Part shown: piece by piece, positions 4,737 through 8,296 of the stretch
Layout: every line of letters begins with the position of its first letter
Position numbering within the stretch: the first letter of the stretch is position 1
Source of the DNA: Thermoleophilaceae bacterium
GTDB taxonomy: Bacteria > Actinomycetota > Thermoleophilia > Solirubrobacterales > Thermoleophilaceae
Assembly: GCA_013696425.1 (NCBI GenBank)
Contig: JACCYP010000231.1
Span: 1-8,296, forward strand
Direction: 5' to 3'
DNA length: 8,296 nucleotides
Program-made: the position numbers and the translations under genes
The notes under the pieces: model-generated
What the model saw: the letters and a program-made list of their open reading frames with translations, nothing else
Told to the model about the DNA's origin: nothing
Databases searched by the model: none

Positions 4737-5989
4737 CAGGCGGCCCCCCCGTCGTCGTTCTCGGACTGCTTGCCGAGGTAAGCCTCGATCACGCGCGGGT
4801 CCTCGCGCACCTGGCGCGGCTCGCCCTCGGCGATCATCTCGCCGTGGTCGAGCACGCTCACGCGCTCGGAGACCCCCATCACGACCTTCATGTCGTGCTC
4901 GATCAGCAGGATCGAGAGCCCGCGGTCATCGCGCAGGCGCTGCATGAACTCGGTCAGCCGCGCCGACTCCTGGGTGTTCATGCCGGCCGTCGGCTCGTCG
5001 AGCAGGAGCAGCTTCGGGTCCGAGGCGAGCGCGCGGGCGATCTCCACCCGGCGCTGGTCGCCGTAGGAGAGGTTCGCCGCGATCTGGTCGAAGTTCTCCT
5101 CGGCGAGCCCGACGTAGGCGAGGGTGGAACGCGCCTTCTCCTCGGCGGACTTCTCCTCCCGGCGCACCGCCGGCGTACGCAGGATCGAGCCGAACACGCC
5201 CGCGCGCATGCGCGAGTGCTCGCCGACCATCACGTTCTCGACGGCGCTCATCGTCCCGAACAGGCGGATGTTCTGGAACGTGCGCGCCACGCCCAGGGAG
5301 GTGATGATGTCCGGGCGCGACGCCGTCACGTCCTGGCCGGCGAAGACGATCCGGCCCGCGGTGGGCTTGTAGAGCCCGGTCAACATGTTGAAGAACGTGG
5401 TCTTCCCCGCGCCGTTGGGACCGATGATGGAGACGATCGAGCGCTGCGGGACCGTGAAGCCGACGTCATCCACCGCCATCAGGCCACCGAAGGCCTTCGA
5501 GACTCCGCGCGCTTCGAGCACCGGTGCGTCGTCGGGGAGCTGCTCGACCTGCCGCAGGCGGACGGCCTCGAAGTCCACCACCCGCGTCTTCGCGATGCGG
5601 TCGCCGATCCGCTTGCGATCCGTCGACACCAGCGTGCTCACGAGGGCGACCAGACCGGCTGCGATCCCGTCCAGGAGCCACGCCACCGACCGCACTACAC
5701 CCGCGCGGGCACCCGGCGGCATCTGCCACTCTTCGCCCACCACGCGGAGCGTCATCAGCCGCTTGCCGGGCGTACCCTGGGCGAGGCCGTCGAAGCCCGC
5801 GAAGTAGCCCACGAACACGACTACGCCCAAGAGGCCCGCCGCGGCGAGCGGCAGGACCAGCAGCGTGAGCAGCGTGATCGCCAGGATCTGGGCGACGTCG
5901 ATGAGGAAGGCGCCGATCCGGCGCGGCAGCACACGGGTCTCGCGCGGCTCGGAGAGCAGCTCTCCCCCGACGGGGACGGGCTCGGTCAT
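4736..5989 (-). CDS. livG: Fusion of an N-terminal RDD membrane domain with a LivG-type ABC ATPase
   Basis: The C-terminal part, residues about 156-417, is a full LivG ATPase: Walker A GPNGAGKT (190-197), Q-loop Gln239 in RTFQN, signature LSYGDQR (307-313), Walker B LLLLDEPTAGMN with Glu332, and switch His365 in IEHDM. An ordinary LivG is about 250-260 residues. Here about 150 extra residues precede it and look like an RDD domain: RRIGAFLID (Arg24, Asp31), a hydrophobic helix pair at about 28-65, GTPGKRLMTLRVV (72-84), Arg100 and a further hydrophobic stretch at 101-121, then DRKRIGDRIAKTRVV with Asp130. The frame is open throughout, with no Met near the ABC boundary. GTG codon 156 is the only obvious internal start. 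The RDD part would anchor this ATPase in the membrane. RDD functions are poorly known, with some linked to ion or osmolyte transport. The ATG overlaps the livM stop by four bases. Confidence 0.92.
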   Translation of the reverse strand: MTEPVPVGGELLSEPRETRVLPRRIGAFLIDVAQILAITLLTLLVLPLAAAGLLGVVVFVGYFAGFDGLAQGTPGKRLMTLRVVGEEWQMPPGARAGVVRSVAWLLDGIAAGLVALVSTLVSTDRKRIGDRIAKTRVVDFEAVRLRQVEQLPDDAPVLEARGVSKAFGGLMAVDDVGFTVPQRSIVSIIGPNGAGKTTFFNMLTGLYKPTAGRIVFAGQDVTASRPDIITSLGVARTFQNIRLFGTMSAVENVMVGEHSRMRAGVFGSILRTPAVRREEKSAEEKARSTLAYVGLAEENFDQIAANLSYGDQRRVEIARALASDPKLLLLDEPTAGMNTQESARLTEFMQRLRDDRGLSILLIEHDMKVVMGVSERVSVLDHGEMIAEGEPRQVREDPRVIEAYLGKQSENDDGGAA

Positions 5990-7197
5990 GCGCGGGCCTC
6001 GAAGATGTCCTCGTCGGCCGTGGCGACGCTCCCGGTAAGCTCGAGCTTGCGTCTGCGCTCGGGTAACAACCCCTCCGGCCGGAGCACCATCACGATCACC
6101 AACAGGAAGCCGAAGATGCCGAACGAGAGCTGCGTGAGGTCGAAATCGAGGCCGATCTTCGACGGCACCTCGTTGAAGACGTCCGGGATGAAGTAGGAGT
6201 TGATGAACGAGAGCAGGACGGCGCCGATCACCACGCCCCAGATCGATCCGAGGCCGCCGAGGATCACCATCGCGAGGATGAAGATCGAGAACGCGAACCT
6301 GAACTGGTCGGCGTTCACGGTGTTGTAGTAGGAGGCGAGCAGGGCGCCCGACATGCCGCCAAAGGCGGCCCCGGTCGCATACGCCATGAGCTTCGTGCGC
6401 ACCAGCGGGATGCCCATGCTCGCGGCCGCCACCTCGTCCTCACGGATCGCGATCCACGCGCGCCCCAGGCGCGAGTCGCGCAGGCGCGAGTTCACGAACA
6501 GCACGAGCAGGATCAGGGCGAGCGCAAGCCAGTACCACGGTTTCAGCTCGAGCGACTTGAACGGCTCGAGGCCCGGCAGGTCGACGCGGTCGATCGGCGT
6601 TATGCCCTGCCGCCCGTTCGTGACCTTCTGGCCGCCGACCACGAGCTCGTCGCCGTTCAGCACGAGCCGGCCGATGATCTCGCCGAACGCGAGTGTCACG
6701 ATCGCGATGTAGTCGCCGCGCAGGCGCAGCGTCGGGAGGCCGATCAGCACGCCGCCGATGGCAGCCACGACGACCGCGACCACGAGCACCAGCAGGAAGT
6801 TGACGTGCAGGCCGGGCAGCGACTGGGTGGCCTCGCTGACGAATATGTGGATGCCCTCGCCGCCGCCGGCACTGGACACGAACCCGGAGCCCAGGTAACC
6901 CATCACGAGCGCCCCGAGCGCGAAGAACGCCACGTAGCCGAGGTCGAGCAGGCCGGCGTAGCCGACCACGATGTTGAGGCCGAGCGCCATCACGACGTAG
7001 GCGAGCGCGATGATGCAGTCCTCGATCACCCCGCCCGAGGAGTCGAGGAACAGCGGCACCGCCGCTGCCCAGACGACCACCGCCACGGTGAAGCCGATCG
7101 CGGCGCGGCGGTTCTCGCGCGCGAGATAGCGCCCGAGCAGCAGGGCACCGAAGATGAGGACTATCACCGGGAACGGGAGCTCGACGATCGAGACCAT
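5986..7197 (-). CDS. livM: Branched-chain amino acid ABC transporter permease LivM
   Basis: An inner-membrane permease, 403 residues, which would pair with LivH. Family hallmarks are visible: GLNIVVGYAGLLDLGYVAFF (73-92), LPTLRLRGDYIAIVTLAFGE (154-173), and the cytoplasmic coupling loop SRLGRAWIAIREDEVAAASM (242-261), which contacts the ATPases. The last membrane segments end in LRPEGLLPE (372-380), a usual LivM terminus, followed by a charged tail. Two hydrophobic helices precede the conserved core (10-22 and 34-51). The loop at 105-130 is Gly/Ser rich and probably faces outside. The start is well supported: GAGGGAGG at 7212-7205 lies seven bases before the ATG, and the ATG shares one base with the livH stop (TGATG). 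It overlaps livG by four bases. Nothing looks broken. Confidence 0.95.
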   Translation of the reverse strand: MVSIVELPFPVIVLIFGALLLGRYLARENRRAAIGFTVAVVVWAAAVPLFLDSSGGVIEDCIIALAYVVMALGLNIVVGYAGLLDLGYVAFFALGALVMGYLGSGFVSSAGGGEGIHIFVSEATQSLPGLHVNFLLVLVVAVVVAAIGGVLIGLPTLRLRGDYIAIVTLAFGEIIGRLVLNGDELVVGGQKVTNGRQGITPIDRVDLPGLEPFKSLELKPWYWLALALILLVLFVNSRLRDSRLGRAWIAIREDEVAAASMGIPLVRTKLMAYATGAAFGGMSGALLASYYNTVNADQFRFAFSIFILAMVILGGLGSIWGVVIGAVLLSFINSYFIPDVFNEVPSKIGLDFDLTQLSFGIFGFLLVIVMVLRPEGLLPERRRKLELTGSVATADEDIFEARA

Positions 7198-8255
7198 CAG
7201 CCCGCCTCCCTCGTTTCCTCACCGAGCAGGCCCGAGGGCTTGAACACCATGATGAGGATGAGGTAGGCGAACACGATCACCGGCGTCCATTCCTGGCCGA
7301 CTCGATTGTCGGAGATCTGCTGGATGCAGCCGATGATGAGGCCGCCGAGCACCGCTCCCTTGAGGTTGCCGATGCCGCCCATCACGGCCGCGGTGAACGC
7401 GATCAGGCCGGCGGTGAAGCCCTGGAAGAACCAGACGGTGGTCTGGTAAAGGGCGTAGATCAGCCCGGCCGCCCCGGCGAGCACGCCGCCGAGCAGGAAG
7501 GTGAGCGAGATCGTCGTGTCGACGTTGATGCCCATGAGGCGCGCTGCTTCCGGATCCTGCGCGGTGGCGCGCATGGCCTTGTCCAGGCGCGACTTGCGGA
7601 TGAAGGTGGTGGCCAGGTATACGAGCGGCGCGGTGGCGGCGAGGGCGAGGATGTCGCCGCGCGTGATGTCGACCCCGGCCACGGTGAAGACGACCTTCGC
7701 CTGGTCGATCAGGTTCGGGACGCCCGCCTGGGAGCCGCCGAGCCACAGCAGGCCGACGTTCTGCAGCAGGAACGAGAACCCCACGGCGGTGATGAGCGGC
7801 GCCAGCTTCGGCGCCCCGCGTAACGGTCTGTACCCGACCCGTTCGATCAGCACGTTCAGCGATCCCGTCGCGAACATCGTCACGAGCAGCACCGCGAAGA
7901 GCCCGACCGCGAGCCCGAGAGCGCCTGTCGCGACGGTCAGGCCGAAGACCCCGTACAGGCCGAACGCGACGAACGACCCGATCATGAACACGTCGCCGTG
8001 GGCGAAGTTGATCAGCTCGATGATGCCGTACACGAGCGTGTAGCCGACGGCGACGAGCGCCCAGATCGCGCCGTTGGAGAGCCCCGCGACCAGGTTCTGG
8101 CCGAGGGCGGTGAGGTTGCCGTCGGTGCGCAGGTCGTCGATGCCGAAGGCGACCGGCATCACCAGCAGCACGAGAATCAAGCCGTACTTCCCGAGGAACG
8201 ACCCGACCGCCGCCAGCGGGGCGGACTTCGTGACGTTTACGGGAGCGGCTTCCAA
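7197..8255 (-). CDS. livH: Branched-chain amino acid ABC transporter permease LivH, probable TTG start
   Basis: The first visible gene of the liv operon, an inner-membrane permease of 352 residues. Hallmarks: GLSNGAIWALVAVGYTLVYG (58-77) followed by ELINFAHGDVFMIG, the coupling loop SRLDKAMRATAQDPEAARLM (222-241), TAAVMGGIGNLKGAVLGG (288-305) and the C-terminal FKPSGLLGE (338-346). It is about 50 residues longer at the N-terminus than a minimal LivH, with an extra hydrophobic segment at 24-38. The start is uncertain. TTG at 8255-8253 is the first plausible start after an in-frame TAA at 8273-8271. No ATG or GTG lies between them, and no clear Shine-Dalgarno is seen. Internal GTG codons near residue 29 are alternatives. 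Upstream, 8256-8296 shows no promoter I would trust, so the true promoter or an upstream gene, perhaps an intact binding protein, may lie beyond the edge. Confidence 0.93.
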   Translation of the reverse strand: MEAAPVNVTKSAPLAAVGSFLGKYGLILVLLVMPVAFGIDDLRTDGNLTALGQNLVAGLSNGAIWALVAVGYTLVYGIIELINFAHGDVFMIGSFVAFGLYGVFGLTVATGALGLAVGLFAVLLVTMFATGSLNVLIERVGYRPLRGAPKLAPLITAVGFSFLLQNVGLLWLGGSQAGVPNLIDQAKVVFTVAGVDITRGDILALAATAPLVYLATTFIRKSRLDKAMRATAQDPEAARLMGINVDTTISLTFLLGGVLAGAAGLIYALYQTTVWFFQGFTAGLIAFTAAVMGGIGNLKGAVLGGLIIGCIQQISDNRVGQEWTPVIVFAYLILIMVFKPSGLLGEETREAG

Positions 8256-8296
8256 GGGTCTTCGGGGTGGTTACTGGTCGAAGAGGGGCGGGCCCC

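Noticed and set aside
4744..4750. Run of seven C (G on the coding strand) at the 3' end of livG, a possible slippage or sequencing-error site
   Set aside because: The livG frame passes through it and ends with the same TGATG coupling seen elsewhere in the operon, so no error needs to be assumed.
4844..6196. A 450-codon rightward open frame opposite livG and the end of livM
   Set aside because: Its translation is rich in Arg, His, Asp and Glu with low-complexity stretches and no domain motif. The opposite strand encodes a clear ATPase and permease. It is a GC-driven antisense shadow.
8285..8296. Inverted repeat GGGGC-GG-GCCCC at the right edge
   Set aside because: The two-base loop is too small for a stable hairpin, and the window ends here, so no terminator or operator can be supported.

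Overview
The window is GC-rich, densely packed bacterial DNA with long G/C-ending codons and overlapping stop/start codons throughout. The gene content fits a high-GC actinobacterium: an ArsR with an early Cys-Cys pair, an ArsC carrying a three-helix-bundle domain, and an R2lox-like oxidase close to the mycobacterial Rv0233 protein. A soil lineage such as Thermoleophilia is possible, but that placement is a guess. No RNA genes, CRISPR arrays, insertion sequences or phage genes were seen.

Left part (1-3074): an arsenic-resistance locus. The N-terminus of an ArsR-type repressor runs leftward off the edge. Diverging from it is a tight rightward operon of four genes: a thiol-type arsenate reductase (arsC), an aquaporin/MIP channel, a calcineurin-like metallophosphoesterase and a diiron R2lox-like oxidase. 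The first two junctions are ATGA overlaps and the third leaves a single base. The 82-bp arsR-arsC gap is an AT-rich island with two back-to-back promoters that share one ArsR-like palindrome. The arsR promoter places its transcript start on or next to the ATG, so arsR mRNA is probably leaderless. The likely logic is that arsenite releases ArsR, ArsC reduces arsenate to arsenite, and the channel lets arsenite leave the cell. No ArsB or Acr3 pump is visible. The phosphoesterase and the oxidase are the unexplained part of the operon.

Right part (3079-8255): a leftward branched-chain amino acid (or related amide) ABC transporter operon in the order livH, livM, livG, livF, a 90-residue membrane protein, then a wrecked substrate-binding-protein gene. 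Every intact junction overlaps by 1 or 4 bases. LivG is unusual because an RDD membrane domain is fused to its N-terminus. The binding-protein gene has lost an internal N-terminal segment, carries a 2-base frameshift in a CG repeat, and stops early only 4 bp from the end of the oxidase gene.

The two convergent operons meet with no room for a terminator, and the truncated gene sits exactly at the seam. This suggests that a rearrangement joined the arsenic operon to the liv operon. Best leads: the arsC-aquaporin-phosphoesterase-R2lox operon, the RDD-LivG fusion and the binding-protein remnant at the junction.
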